From Marinitoga litoralis (GTDB taxonomy: Bacteria > Thermotogota > Thermotogae > Petrotogales > Petrotogaceae): 42,720 nucleotides of DNA. The position numbers and the translations under genes are program-made. Of the stretch, positions 17,860-26,479 are shown in pieces; the stretch's first letter is position 1; the number at the start of each line of letters is the position of its first letter. The stretch is from NCBI RefSeq assembly GCF_016908145.1, contig NZ_JAFBDI010000020.1:1-42720 (forward strand). Direction: 5' to 3'. Below the pieces are notes generated by a model, which had not been told where the DNA came from, did not search any database, and saw only the letters and a list, made by a program, of their open reading frames with translations.

Positions 17860-19401
17860 GTGGTTTATAAATTGATTAAACCAAATTCGTATTATGATTC
17901 AGTTACACTTATGCTTATTACAGAAGATATCAAAAAACGTGATGAAGTAGAAGAAGCGTTAGTAGGAATGGGAACAGATACAAATAAAGAATTTTTAAAA
18001 GAATTAGACATGATTGATGAGGAATTAGAAAAAACTACCCCTAATGATTTATTAATAGTTATAAAAGGGGAAAATATAAACTTGGAAGAAATAGAAAAAG
18101 AAATAGAAAAATTATTGAAAGCCGAAGCTGAGGAAGAAGAAGGAGAAAAATTCTATCCTTCACTCGATAGTGCTGTAAAAAAATTAGATGGCGCAAATAT
18201 GGCCGTAATATCTATAGCTGGCGAATACGCTGGATTTGAAACAAAAAAAGCTTTAGATTACGGATTAAATGTAATGCTTTTTAGTGACAATGTCCCTTTA
18301 GAAACAGAGATAGAATTGAAAAAATATGCATTAGAAAAAGGATTATTAGTTATGGGACCTGATTGTGGAACAGCTATTATAAATGGAGTCCCTATGGCAT
18401 TTTCAAATGTTGTAAAAAGAGGGAAGATTGGTATAGTCGCAGCTTCAGGAACTGGTGCTCAAGAAGTTTCATCAATAATTTCCAATCTCGGTTGTGGGAT
18501 TTCACAATTAATAGGTACTGGCGGTAGAGATGTAAAAAAAGATGTTGGTGGATTAATGTTCTTGGAAGGAATTAGAAGGCTTATTGAAGATGACGAAACA
18601 GATATTATTGTTTTAGTATCAAAACCTCCTTATCCCGAAGTAGTTAAAAAAGCAACAGAATTATTGAATAAAACAAATAAAAAACATGTTGTTCATTTTG
18701 TAAATGGTGTAGTTGAAGATCCCACTATTACTGTTGGTTATACTTTAGAAGATGCCGCAATAAAAGCTGCATTATTATGTCAAGGAAAAGAGATAGAAAA
18801 AGATATATATACATATTTTGATTTCTTAGAATCATTTGATTTTGAATCAAAAGTAAAAGAAGAAGCTGCAAAAATCAAAGAAGGTAAATATATAAGAGGG
18901 TTATATTCTGGTGGCACTTTAGCTGATGAAACAATGGTGTTATTATCAAAAGAAATTGGACCTATTTATTCACCGGCACCTCTTGATCCAAAATATAAAT
19001 TGGAAAACATAAATTCAAGTAAAGAAAACACTGTTGTTGATATGGGAGAAGATGAATTTACTGTAGGAAGACCACATCCAATGATTGACTTTACTATGAG
19101 AAAATCTAGATTAATAAAAGAATATTTAGATAAAGATACTGCAATAATAATGGTTGATGTTGTATTAGGTTGGGGATCTCACATGGATCCTGCTGGAGAA
19201 ATCGCAGAAGCCGTAAGGGCTGCACGTGAAACTTCAGATAATTATCGATGTATTATAGCTAATATTTGTGGAACATATGAAGATCCACAAAAATATTATG
19301 AACAAAAGAAAAAGCTGGAAGATGAAGGCGTAATTGTCTTCCCAAGCAATGCAAGTGCAGTTAAATTTGCAGTTAATGTTTGGAAGGAGTTGGGAAGATG
19401 A
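17860..19401 (+). CDS. fdrA: FdrA/AllF-like subunit of a carbamoyltransferase
   Basis: A 513-residue protein of the FdrA family, built like the alpha subunit of succinyl-CoA synthetase. It has GKIGIVAASGTGAQEVSSII, LIGTGGRDVKKDVGG, a repeated second half beginning YIRGLYSGGTLADE, and HPMIDFTMRKSRL. The family is often annotated acyl-CoA synthetase, but in E. coli it is part of the AllFGH oxamate carbamoyltransferase. The start is GTG at 17860, with GGAGGG seven bases upstream, overlapping an out-of-frame ATG at 17858. Residues about 75-95 form an extra Glu/Lys-rich linker. The stop overlaps the ATG of the next gene (ATGA), so production is coupled. Confidence 0.92.
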   Translation: MVYKLIKPNSYYDSVTLMLITEDIKKRDEVEEALVGMGTDTNKEFLKELDMIDEELEKTTPNDLLIVIKGENINLEEIEKEIEKLLKAEAEEEEGEKFYPSLDSAVKKLDGANMAVISIAGEYAGFETKKALDYGLNVMLFSDNVPLETEIELKKYALEKGLLVMGPDCGTAIINGVPMAFSNVVKRGKIGIVAASGTGAQEVSSIISNLGCGISQLIGTGGRDVKKDVGGLMFLEGIRRLIEDDETDIIVLVSKPPYPEVVKKATELLNKTNKKHVVHFVNGVVEDPTITVGYTLEDAAIKAALLCQGKEIEKDIYTYFDFLESFDFESKVKEEAAKIKEGKYIRGLYSGGTLADETMVLLSKEIGPIYSPAPLDPKYKLENINSSKENTVVDMGEDEFTVGRPHPMIDFTMRKSRLIKEYLDKDTAIIMVDVVLGWGSHMDPAGEIAEAVRAARETSDNYRCIIANICGTYEDPQKYYEQKKKLEDEGVIVFPSNASAVKFAVNVWKELGR

Positions 19402-20801
19402 GTTTATTCAAAGAAGAATTAAAAATAGTTAATATTGGTTTAAAATCATTCTATGAAGATTTAAAAAAACAAGGGGCTAATGTTGTTCATGTTGATTGGA
19501 AACCTCCTCTTGGAGGGTCAAAAGCTTTAAAAATATTAAATGATTTTAATATGTTAAATATTGATGTTGATGCAGCAAACAAAGAAGCTGTTGAACGAAT
19601 CATGAATTCTCAACCAACTCTTGTTGGCATGGGAATAGCTAGGGATGTTGTTCCTGGTATGAAAGATAACATGATTTTACATGCAGGACCACCAATTACA
19701 TGGGATAGAATGTGCGGTCCATTAAAAGGTGCTGTTATTGGTGGATTAATATATGAAGGAAAAGCTAAAGATGAAAAAGAAGCTATTGAATTAATAGAAT
19801 CTGGTGAAATAGAATTTGACCCTTGGCATCATCACTATGGTGTTGGACCAATGGCTGGTGTAGCAACTCCATCAATGCCTGTATTTATAATAGAAAATAA
19901 AACATATGGAATTAAATCATATTGTACTATGAATGAAGGTTTAGGTAAAGTTTTAAGATATGGTGCAAATGGTCCTGATGTAATTGCTAGATTAAAATGG
20001 ATGGAAGAAGTTTTATATCCAGTATTGAAAGAGGCTATTGAATTAAAAGGTGAAATTAATTTAAAGAATTTAATTGCTCAAGCTGTACAAATGGGTGATG
20101 AATGTCATAATAGGAATAGAGCAGCAACTTCATTATTCATAAGGGAAATAGCTCCTGCTATATTAGATACTAGTTTTTCAAATAAAGAAAAGAAAGAAGT
20201 TATTGAATTTATTAATTCCAATGACCATTTCTTCTTAAATTTATCAATGCCAGCTGCTAAATCAGCTACATTAGCTGCCGAAGGTATTAAAGGAAGTACA
20301 ATAGTTACTGTAATGGCTAGAAATGGTACAGATTTTGGAATTAGATTAGCCGGATTACCCGAACAATGGTTTGTCGGCCCAGCACAAGATGTCGATGGAT
20401 TATACTTCCCAGGATTCACAAAGGAAGATGCAAATCCAGATATTGGTGATAGTACTATAACAGAAACAGGTGGTTTTGGTGGTTTTGCAATGGCTGGTGC
20501 TCCAGCAATAGTTAAATTTGTTGGAGGTACTGTTCAAGAAGCTATTGAAACTACATTAAAAATGTATGAAATAACAGATGCTGAAAACAATACATATAAA
20601 ATACCATTTTTAAACTTTAGAGGAACACCTACAGGTTTAAATGTAAAGAAAGTTGTTGAAAAAGGTATACTACCAAGAATTAACACTGGTATTGCCCATA
20701 AAGAACCAGGTATAGGTCAGGTTGGAGCAGGTTTAACCTATCCACCTATGAATATATTTATCGATGCATTAGAGGCATTTGTAAAAACTTATTTAGATTA
20801 A
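19398..20801 (+). CDS. DUF1116 protein, AllG (YlbE)-like subunit of a carbamoyltransferase
   Basis: A 467-residue DUF1116 protein, with HVDWKPPLGG near the N-terminus, GPPITWDRMCGPLKGA, GDECHNRNRAATSLF and ARNGTDFGIRL. E. coli YlbE (AllG) is the counterpart and acts with AllF and AllH. An in-frame GTG-type start six codons upstream (19380) is possible. I prefer ATG at 19398, because it overlaps the fdrA stop as ATGA and has AAGGAG/GGGAAG just upstream. All three transcarbamoylase-type subunits are present and adjacent, so the complex is probably functional. No carbamate kinase gene, which would convert carbamoyl phosphate to ATP, is in the window. Confidence 0.9.
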   Translation: MSLFKEELKIVNIGLKSFYEDLKKQGANVVHVDWKPPLGGSKALKILNDFNMLNIDVDAANKEAVERIMNSQPTLVGMGIARDVVPGMKDNMILHAGPPITWDRMCGPLKGAVIGGLIYEGKAKDEKEAIELIESGEIEFDPWHHHYGVGPMAGVATPSMPVFIIENKTYGIKSYCTMNEGLGKVLRYGANGPDVIARLKWMEEVLYPVLKEAIELKGEINLKNLIAQAVQMGDECHNRNRAATSLFIREIAPAILDTSFSNKEKKEVIEFINSNDHFFLNLSMPAAKSATLAAEGIKGSTIVTVMARNGTDFGIRLAGLPEQWFVGPAQDVDGLYFPGFTKEDANPDIGDSTITETGGFGGFAMAGAPAIVKFVGGTVQEAIETTLKMYEITDAENNTYKIPFLNFRGTPTGLNVKKVVEKGILPRINTGIAHKEPGIGQVGAGLTYPPMNIFIDALEAFVKTYLD

Positions 20802-20813
20802 GGGGGGAACATT

Positions 20814-21605
20814 ATGGCAGGTATTAAAGTGTATGATTTAACTCAAAAGATTGGTATTACAACACCACCTTGGCCAGGTTATGAGCCAATGAAATTATGG
20901 TATTTTAAAAGAATGATGCTTCAAAAAGTTAACGGACAAATTGTTCAAACAAGCATGCATAACGGAACACATTTAGATGGTCAAAGACATTTCATGACAG
21001 GTGGAAGAGATATTGCATCATTGCCATTAGATGGTTATTTATTCCATGAAGGTGTAATTTTAGATATATCTAAAGAAGTTGGAGACTTTGATATTTATAC
21101 TCCTGATACATTATTAAAAGTCGCTAAAGAAAACAATCTTGAAATTAAAAAAGGTGACATTTTAATTATTAATACTGGTTATCACAAATATGCTTGGGAT
21201 CAACCAGAAGCTAATGAAAATAAATATTATTATTTCCATCCAGGACCAGATCAAAGATTTGCTGATTGGTTAAAAGAAATGGAAATTAAATGGGTAGGTG
21301 TTGACTGCGGTTCTGCAGATCATCCAATGAATACTATATTAAGAGAGTATAGACCTGAATTTGCTGCAATGGCAGATAAACATTTTAGAGAAAAATATGG
21401 AAAATCTCTTGATGAATATTTTGATGATAAAACATATCAATTAATGCATATTGATTTATTCCCACATTTAATTCTTCATGCAGAAAATCTTGGTGGAGAA
21501 ATTGATAAAGTATTAAACAGAAGAATGTACATTGGTATATTCCCATGGAAATTGGTTGATGGTGAATCAAGTATTGCTCGTGTTGCTGCATTTGAAATTG
21601 AATAA
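20814..21605 (+). CDS. Cyclase-family metal-dependent amide hydrolase
   Basis: A 263-residue member of the cyclase family (kynurenine formamidase / isatin hydrolase fold). The metal site HNGTHLDGQRH at residues 49-59 (His49, His53, Asp55, His59) is intact, as are TPPWPG near the N-terminus and the family's ENL motif (HAENLGGEIDKV) near the C-terminus. Members hydrolyse linear or cyclic amides with a divalent metal. Downstream of a ring-hydroxylating Mo enzyme and an AllFGH set, a ring-opening role on a cyclic imide is a reasonable inference, not a demonstrated one. AGGGGGG precedes the ATG at 20814, and the gene lies 12 bp after AllG. Confidence 0.88.
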   Translation: MAGIKVYDLTQKIGITTPPWPGYEPMKLWYFKRMMLQKVNGQIVQTSMHNGTHLDGQRHFMTGGRDIASLPLDGYLFHEGVILDISKEVGDFDIYTPDTLLKVAKENNLEIKKGDILIINTGYHKYAWDQPEANENKYYYFHPGPDQRFADWLKEMEIKWVGVDCGSADHPMNTILREYRPEFAAMADKHFREKYGKSLDEYFDDKTYQLMHIDLFPHLILHAENLGGEIDKVLNRRMYIGIFPWKLVDGESSIARVAAFEIE

Positions 21606-21632
21606 TAATATATTTAAAGGGGGAACTTAATT

Positions 21633-22355
21633 ATGTGGAAAGAAATACCAGAAAAAGTATCACAAGAAAAAATAACTTTTGATGTAAGAGAATTAGAACC
21701 TTTATTATCAGGTCCATCATTAAAGTTACCACCATATGAACCTGAAATGGCTAAATTAAAAGATGGTAGTTATTTATATATAAGACCTTTAGAAAAAGAT
21801 GAAGTTCCAAAATTGTTACCATTTATAAAGAAATTATTAGATGTAGATCATGATTTTTACGACATAGTTGGAGTAAGAGTTTACGGAGAATTATTAGGTT
21901 GGTATAGAAATAGATTAAAGGATCCATATTTTATGATTGGTACAATTAATGGAAAATTAGCAGGATTTGCTAATGCAAGAGTTATGAATAATGGTATTCA
22001 TATAAGTCTTCATTCAATGGCATTTGTTAGAGGCTTAAGAGTTGGAGCTATTATGTATTATGCAAAGGCTAAATATGCATTTGAAAAACTAGGTGCAAAA
22101 GAATGGTGGGCTACATATGAAAGTTATAATGGATTTAAGAGATGGGGATTAGGTATGGCACAACCATCATATCCATGGCCAGATGTACAACATGAACTCG
22201 GTGGCGCAAAAGTCTATTATGTTACAAGAGAATATTGGGATCTTTCAATAAAAGATTACTTACAACAATTAGTAAAAACCGAACTCGAACCAGCTAGCGC
22301 TGAAGTTGCTGAAGCAAATAAAGAATTAATAATTCCAGACAGTCCCGTTGTTTAA
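21633..22355 (+). CDS. GNAT-like acetyltransferase, last gene of the catabolic cluster
   Basis: A 240-residue cytoplasmic protein. Residues about 45-165 have a GNAT pattern: YLYIRPLEKDEVPKL at the start, YFMIGTINGKLAGFANARV as central strands, and RGLRVGAIMYYAKAKYAFEKLGAKEWWATYE as the acetyl-CoA loop and helix. The first 45 residues and the Ala/Glu-rich tail are not part of the core fold. The substrate is unknown, and GNAT proteins are not part of known allantoin or pyrimidine routes. GGGGG precedes the ATG at 21633. The strong palindromic terminator follows within 10 bp, marking the end of the transcription unit. Confidence 0.75.
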   Translation: MWKEIPEKVSQEKITFDVRELEPLLSGPSLKLPPYEPEMAKLKDGSYLYIRPLEKDEVPKLLPFIKKLLDVDHDFYDIVGVRVYGELLGWYRNRLKDPYFMIGTINGKLAGFANARVMNNGIHISLHSMAFVRGLRVGAIMYYAKAKYAFEKLGAKEWWATYESYNGFKRWGLGMAQPSYPWPDVQHELGGAKVYYVTREYWDLSIKDYLQQLVKTELEPASAEVAEANKELIIPDSPVV

Positions 22356-22362
22356 ATAAAAT

Positions 22363-22386
22363 GGGCAGATCATATATGATCTGCCC
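22363..22386. terminator. Bidirectional terminator at the end of the catabolic cluster
   Basis: Perfect 24-nt palindrome with half-site GGGCAGATCATA. It is followed on the plus strand by TATTTTTTATTT and on the minus strand by ATTTTATTT. It ends the nine-gene plus-strand cluster and overlaps the stop codon (22370-22372) of the convergent MFS transporter gene. Confidence 0.9.
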
Positions 22387-23536
22387 TATTTTTTATTTGT
22401 GGTTTAATTAATATCAATGTTAATATTATTCCTACAATACCAAATATCCATAAACTGTTTAAAATAAATGGAACATTATTACCAAAAAAGAATGTATATA
22501 TAGTTATTAAAACATTTCCTACAGCTCTGGTAAAACCCATTAAAGCACCAGAAGCAAAACTTTTATTATCTGGCAATAATTGTTGTGCGTAATGAACATT
22601 TACAGACATGGTTAGAAACATAAAAGCATCTGCTAAAATATATGAAATTGATAATATCCAAATATTTTTAGAAGTTGCAAATAAAAATACTAAAATTGAA
22701 AAAGCAGAAAAATAAATCATGTTAACAAATCTTACACTAGTTTTCTCTTCTAATTTGGCTCCTAACAAATTAGAAAATGTTCCTGCCAAAAATCCTAATG
22801 TTACTAACAATCCACCAACTGTTAAATCATATCCTAACATTCTTGATTTTATCGGAACATATGATCTAAACATTATACTAATAAATGCTCTATGTATTGT
22901 CAAGAACCATATAGGAGCAATATATTTAAAACCTTTAAAACTTTCAAAAAAACGAATTCTTTTATTTTTTGGTCTGAGAGTTTTATGGGTTTTAAAATAA
23001 TTATAAGCAAAATAAAATAAGATTGTATAGATAATTATTCCAATTAACCCTATATATGTTGCATTTTTCAGGTTATAATGAGTTACAAAATATGTTATAA
23101 ATATCGGACCAAGTGCATATCCAAAAGTACCTCCTACCATATATATTGCTAAAGTAGTACTTTTTTCTTTCCCTATAGTCCCACTAATTCCTGCTCCAAG
23201 TGGTTCTTGTGCTGCACTGCCCATATACCCTATCAAAAAAATAACAAATAATAACAATGTGCTTTTTACATATCCCAAAAATATTATCGGTACCATGGTT
23301 ACGATTACAGATAAATATAAAAATTTAAGCTTTTTTTCAGACTTATCTGCTATATAACCAAAGAAAATTTGGCTAAAAGATGATATTAACGTCAAAATTG
23401 AGGCCATCATAACAAATATTCTTGGTTCATCAACATTAAAATATTCCATAAAAAATGGAATTAACGGTTTAAAATATGATTTAAAAAAGCTAGTAAAAAA
23501 ATTTGTGAATGTTATATAAAGAGCTAATGGTTCCAT
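22370..23536 (-). CDS. Major facilitator superfamily transporter
   Basis: A 388-residue inner-membrane protein with about 12 hydrophobic helices. The loop between helices 2 and 3 (FFGYIADKSEKKLKFL) is a variant of the MFS GxxxDRxGRR motif. The second half repeats the topology with LLGAKLEEKTSVRF. The pattern around QEPLGAGISG and NKSFASGALMG recalls the fosmidomycin-resistance-like branch of drug exporters, but the substrate is not readable from sequence. The ATG at 23536 directly follows the pckA stop (TAAATG), and its GGAGGG lies in the last pckA codons, so it is translationally coupled to pckA. Confidence 0.85.
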   Translation of the reverse strand: MEPLALYITFTNFFTSFFKSYFKPLIPFFMEYFNVDEPRIFVMMASILTLISSFSQIFFGYIADKSEKKLKFLYLSVIVTMVPIIFLGYVKSTLLLFVIFLIGYMGSAAQEPLGAGISGTIGKEKSTTLAIYMVGGTFGYALGPIFITYFVTHYNLKNATYIGLIGIIIYTILFYFAYNYFKTHKTLRPKNKRIRFFESFKGFKYIAPIWFLTIHRAFISIMFRSYVPIKSRMLGYDLTVGGLLVTLGFLAGTFSNLLGAKLEEKTSVRFVNMIYFSAFSILVFLFATSKNIWILSISYILADAFMFLTMSVNVHYAQQLLPDNKSFASGALMGFTRAVGNVLITIYTFFFGNNVPFILNSLWIFGIVGIILTLILIKPQIKNRADHI

Positions 23537-25207
23537 TTATCCCTCCAATATATCTTTTTTATTATTTTTACAAACATTTATTATTTCTTCTATAGATTCA
23601 CTACATTCTAATGGTAATTTATCAATTCCTCCTCTTTCTGTTTCACGAGATTTTATAAATTCTAATCTCTTTTTCATTGAACCTATAAAATTATTTACAT
23701 ATTCTTTGTTTGTCATATCAGGAATAAACTCTTCTATATCCATTATTTCTATATTATTTGCCCATTCTTTAAATTCAGCTCTACCCTCAACAACTGATTC
23801 TATTACTGATAATGTAATTTCTTTAGTTATTTTTTTATCCATAAAATGACCTGTATTTAATATATAACACTCTACTCCTTTTTCAAATAACTTTTTAAAA
23901 CTATAGTAATCATCTGAAAGCGGATATGTTCTAAATGGATTTGCATAAGGTTCAAACACTAATGCTTCTGGATCAATTCCTTCAGCTAATTTTTCTGCTG
24001 ATGTTCTTTTTGTTGCTAATGTTGCTCCTAATGTTGACGCTAATACAGGATCGGTTATTTTAACAATAGGTGGTAATACAGGATCTTTCATTAACCAGAA
24101 TATAGCATTTATTGGTTCTTCTACCTTATAAACTCTATTTGGAGACCACAATTTTGATTTAATAGCTCTTCCATTACCATTTCTTATATCTTCAGTAACT
24201 GGTATAACTCTTCCCTCTTCATCTAGAGTTGCTCCACAATTTTGTATTGTTAATAGATACTTATTATCCTCAGAATTTGCTGGATAATCTGATGTTTTAT
24301 CAAAATAAGAAGGTTCTAGTGAAATAGTTGAACCATCGGACATTGAAATAATAAATGCATCATCATGCAATACAGTTATATCATATTTCCCATTATGTTT
24401 TGCATGAGTTAATGTGGATTTACCTGAACCAGATAAACCGAAAAATGCTGCTACAAAGGTTTCATTATTTTTTAGTGTGTATTTTTTTAGTCCTCCATGA
24501 CAAGATGCATATCCATTTCTATTTGCTGTACCCCAACCAAGAGTTAATGTGCCTTTTTTAAATTCTCCAAAGTATCTCATTCCTAATATTGCAGCACAGT
24601 TATGTTGTGGATCGAAAAACGATAATCCTAATGGAAAGTCAGGATGTTTCCAATCTGGATCAGAAAAAATATAAATATCTCCTTCGTTTAAAACTCTCGA
24701 ATTTTCATATATTTTTATAAAATCAACTGTCAAAGGTTGGAAATTTAATAACCAATTGTATAATATATTTTCATGACCTTCAGGAATTAATAAGTGGTTT
24801 TTAACTATAAAATCTTCATGCAAACCCGTAAATGAAATTGCATGGTACATTTTCTTATACCTAGTATTATATACAGCTTCTCTAATTATCTCTGCATATT
24901 TATTTTCATCTACTCCAGGTTCTCCAATAATCCTTCTACCTGCTGCATATCTACCTGTAATAGCTCCATCATTAAAAATAAGAATTTTTGTACCTTCATC
25001 TAAAGCTAGTAACTCTGGCTTATAAACATTAATATTAGTAACTATAGTACCAGGTGAATTTTTTGCCAGTTTATAAGCTTCTTTAGGTGAGTCTACTTTC
25101 ACAACATTATTACCATAAAAGGCTGTTTCAATAGTTGTTCTGATTCTTGAAAAAATAGGATTGGATGATGATATTTCATCTTTTGTGAAAAAACTCTTAG
25201 TTGCCAT
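23537..25207 (-). CDS. pckA: Phosphoenolpyruvate carboxykinase (ATP), divergent
   Basis: A 556-residue ATP-type PEP carboxykinase, interconverting oxaloacetate plus ATP with PEP, CO2 and ADP. Family markers are GAITGRYAAGRR for the substrate Arg, RYFGEFKKG with the metal-ligand Lys, and SCHGG with the metal-ligand His. The P-loop is GLSGSGKST (about 258-266), the kinase-2 region is LHDDAF, and LPPIVKITDP follows. Several motifs differ from E. coli: GSGKST instead of GTGKTT, and DDAF instead of the DDEHGW type. This marks a separate branch, but the key metal and phosphate ligands remain. The ATG at 25207 has AGGGGGTAG upstream. It is first in a unit with the MFS transporter. Confidence 0.88.
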   Translation of the reverse strand: MATKSFFTKDEISSSNPIFSRIRTTIETAFYGNNVVKVDSPKEAYKLAKNSPGTIVTNINVYKPELLALDEGTKILIFNDGAITGRYAAGRRIIGEPGVDENKYAEIIREAVYNTRYKKMYHAISFTGLHEDFIVKNHLLIPEGHENILYNWLLNFQPLTVDFIKIYENSRVLNEGDIYIFSDPDWKHPDFPLGLSFFDPQHNCAAILGMRYFGEFKKGTLTLGWGTANRNGYASCHGGLKKYTLKNNETFVAAFFGLSGSGKSTLTHAKHNGKYDITVLHDDAFIISMSDGSTISLEPSYFDKTSDYPANSEDNKYLLTIQNCGATLDEEGRVIPVTEDIRNGNGRAIKSKLWSPNRVYKVEEPINAIFWLMKDPVLPPIVKITDPVLASTLGATLATKRTSAEKLAEGIDPEALVFEPYANPFRTYPLSDDYYSFKKLFEKGVECYILNTGHFMDKKITKEITLSVIESVVEGRAEFKEWANNIEIMDIEEFIPDMTNKEYVNNFIGSMKKRLEFIKSRETERGGIDKLPLECSESIEEIINVCKNNKKDILEG

Positions 25208-25245
25208 TTATCTACTACCCCCTGTGAAAAAATTATCAAATAAAA

Positions 25246-25265
25246 ATAACCCCTTAAGGGGTTAT
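25246..25265 (-). terminator. Terminator of the surface-sugar operon
   Basis: Perfect 20-nt palindrome ATAACCCCTTAAGGGGTTAT. It is followed on the minus strand by TTTTATTTG. It overlaps the stop codon of the gene at 25262-26467 and lies 38 bp before the pckA start, so it separates the two units. Confidence 0.88.
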
Positions 25266-26467
25266 ATGATTTGATTCAAACTTTTTCCTAATTTACTTAT
25301 TATTTTTCTATACCATTTCTTATAATCCATAACAACACCTTCATCTGAATTTTTCAAATAATCGTTTAATATATATTCTACATCTATTACTTTAAAGTCA
25401 TTTTTTAATTTATCCTTTAATTCAAAAATTGTTTCTATACCATATATTAAAATTAAACTCTTTAACAATTTTTCTTCTTTTTTCTCTTCTTCTTCATCTA
25501 AAACCTTTTTGTTAAATATCTCATAACTTTTTTGAATTTCTTCATATATACTTTCTATCTTTTCTTCTCTAGTTAATATATATTCATTTTCAGTCTCTTC
25601 TGTTTCTAGCATACTCTTTATTTCTTCTTCAATTTCATCAATTATTTCCCATAATGTTTCATTATCTTCGCTATCTTCATCTTCATCCATAAATATTTCA
25701 ATATCTACATCTTCTTCATTTTCTTCTATATTCTTATTTTTTTTCATTTCTCCAATAAAATTAGTAAAAGATTTTAGTGCTTCTTCTGAATCACTTAATG
25801 AAATATTTTGTGTAATATTATTTATATTATACAATTGAAACATATTATCCTCAATATTTTTTAATTCATTATAATCAACAACTTTTATTCTTTCAGATAT
25901 ATGTTTTAAAAATGCTTCTTGATTAATTATTTCTGGTAAAACATTCAATCTAAATTTATTAAATTCATTAATTAATGTTTTATAGAATTTTTTTATTTCT
26001 GACATAGTGGTTTTTATGCTAATATCAAAAACACTTTGATAATCATATCTAGAGAAGATAAAATGATGTTCAAAATATCTGCCTGATTTATTTATATATA
26101 TTGCAGAAAAATCAACACTTTCATTTATTGTATATACCATTAATTCATGACTTATTATGCTTTCTGTTAGCATTAAAGAATCTGTTGCTAAAAATGAAAA
26201 CATACTTCTCATTCTATTATTAAAAAATTTATTTAGTCTAAAAATTGTTAGCAACGTTGGCATGTATTCTATTTCAACATCTATTGAATCTTGTAATTCA
26301 ACACTAAATTCATTAGGATGCCAAATAAAACCACCTGTTTTTGCTTTAACTTCAAAAATATATTTTTCTTCAACTTCTTCATCTAACGAGTCAGTAAACC
26401 AAAATTTTTTTATAACTCTTGGACTCAATTCAAAATAAGAACCATCTATACCTTTTAATAAGGCCAT
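25262..26467 (-). CDS. Acidic protein of unknown function in the surface-sugar operon
   Basis: A 401-residue protein that I do not recognise. It has no signal peptide or transmembrane segment and is probably cytoplasmic. The N-terminal part (about 1-190) looks globular and mixed alpha/beta, with stretches such as GGFIWHPNEFSVELQDSIDVEIEY. A highly acidic linker rich in Glu and Asp covers about 245-300. The C-terminal part is helical and Lys/Glu-rich, ending in DYKKWYRKIISKLGKSLNQII. The ATG at 26467 has GGAGG ten bases upstream. It is the last gene after the aminotransferase, dehydratase and phosphoglycosyltransferase genes, 12 bp downstream of the latter, and is followed by a strong terminator. 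A role in envelope-sugar assembly is only suggested by position. Confidence 0.75.
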   Translation of the reverse strand: MALLKGIDGSYFELSPRVIKKFWFTDSLDEEVEEKYIFEVKAKTGGFIWHPNEFSVELQDSIDVEIEYMPTLLTIFRLNKFFNNRMRSMFSFLATDSLMLTESIISHELMVYTINESVDFSAIYINKSGRYFEHHFIFSRYDYQSVFDISIKTTMSEIKKFYKTLINEFNKFRLNVLPEIINQEAFLKHISERIKVVDYNELKNIEDNMFQLYNINNITQNISLSDSEEALKSFTNFIGEMKKNKNIEENEEDVDIEIFMDEDEDSEDNETLWEIIDEIEEEIKSMLETEETENEYILTREEKIESIYEEIQKSYEIFNKKVLDEEEEKKEEKLLKSLILIYGIETIFELKDKLKNDFKVIDVEYILNDYLKNSDEGVVMDYKKWYRKIISKLGKSLNQII

Positions 26468-26479
26468 ATTATACCTCCA

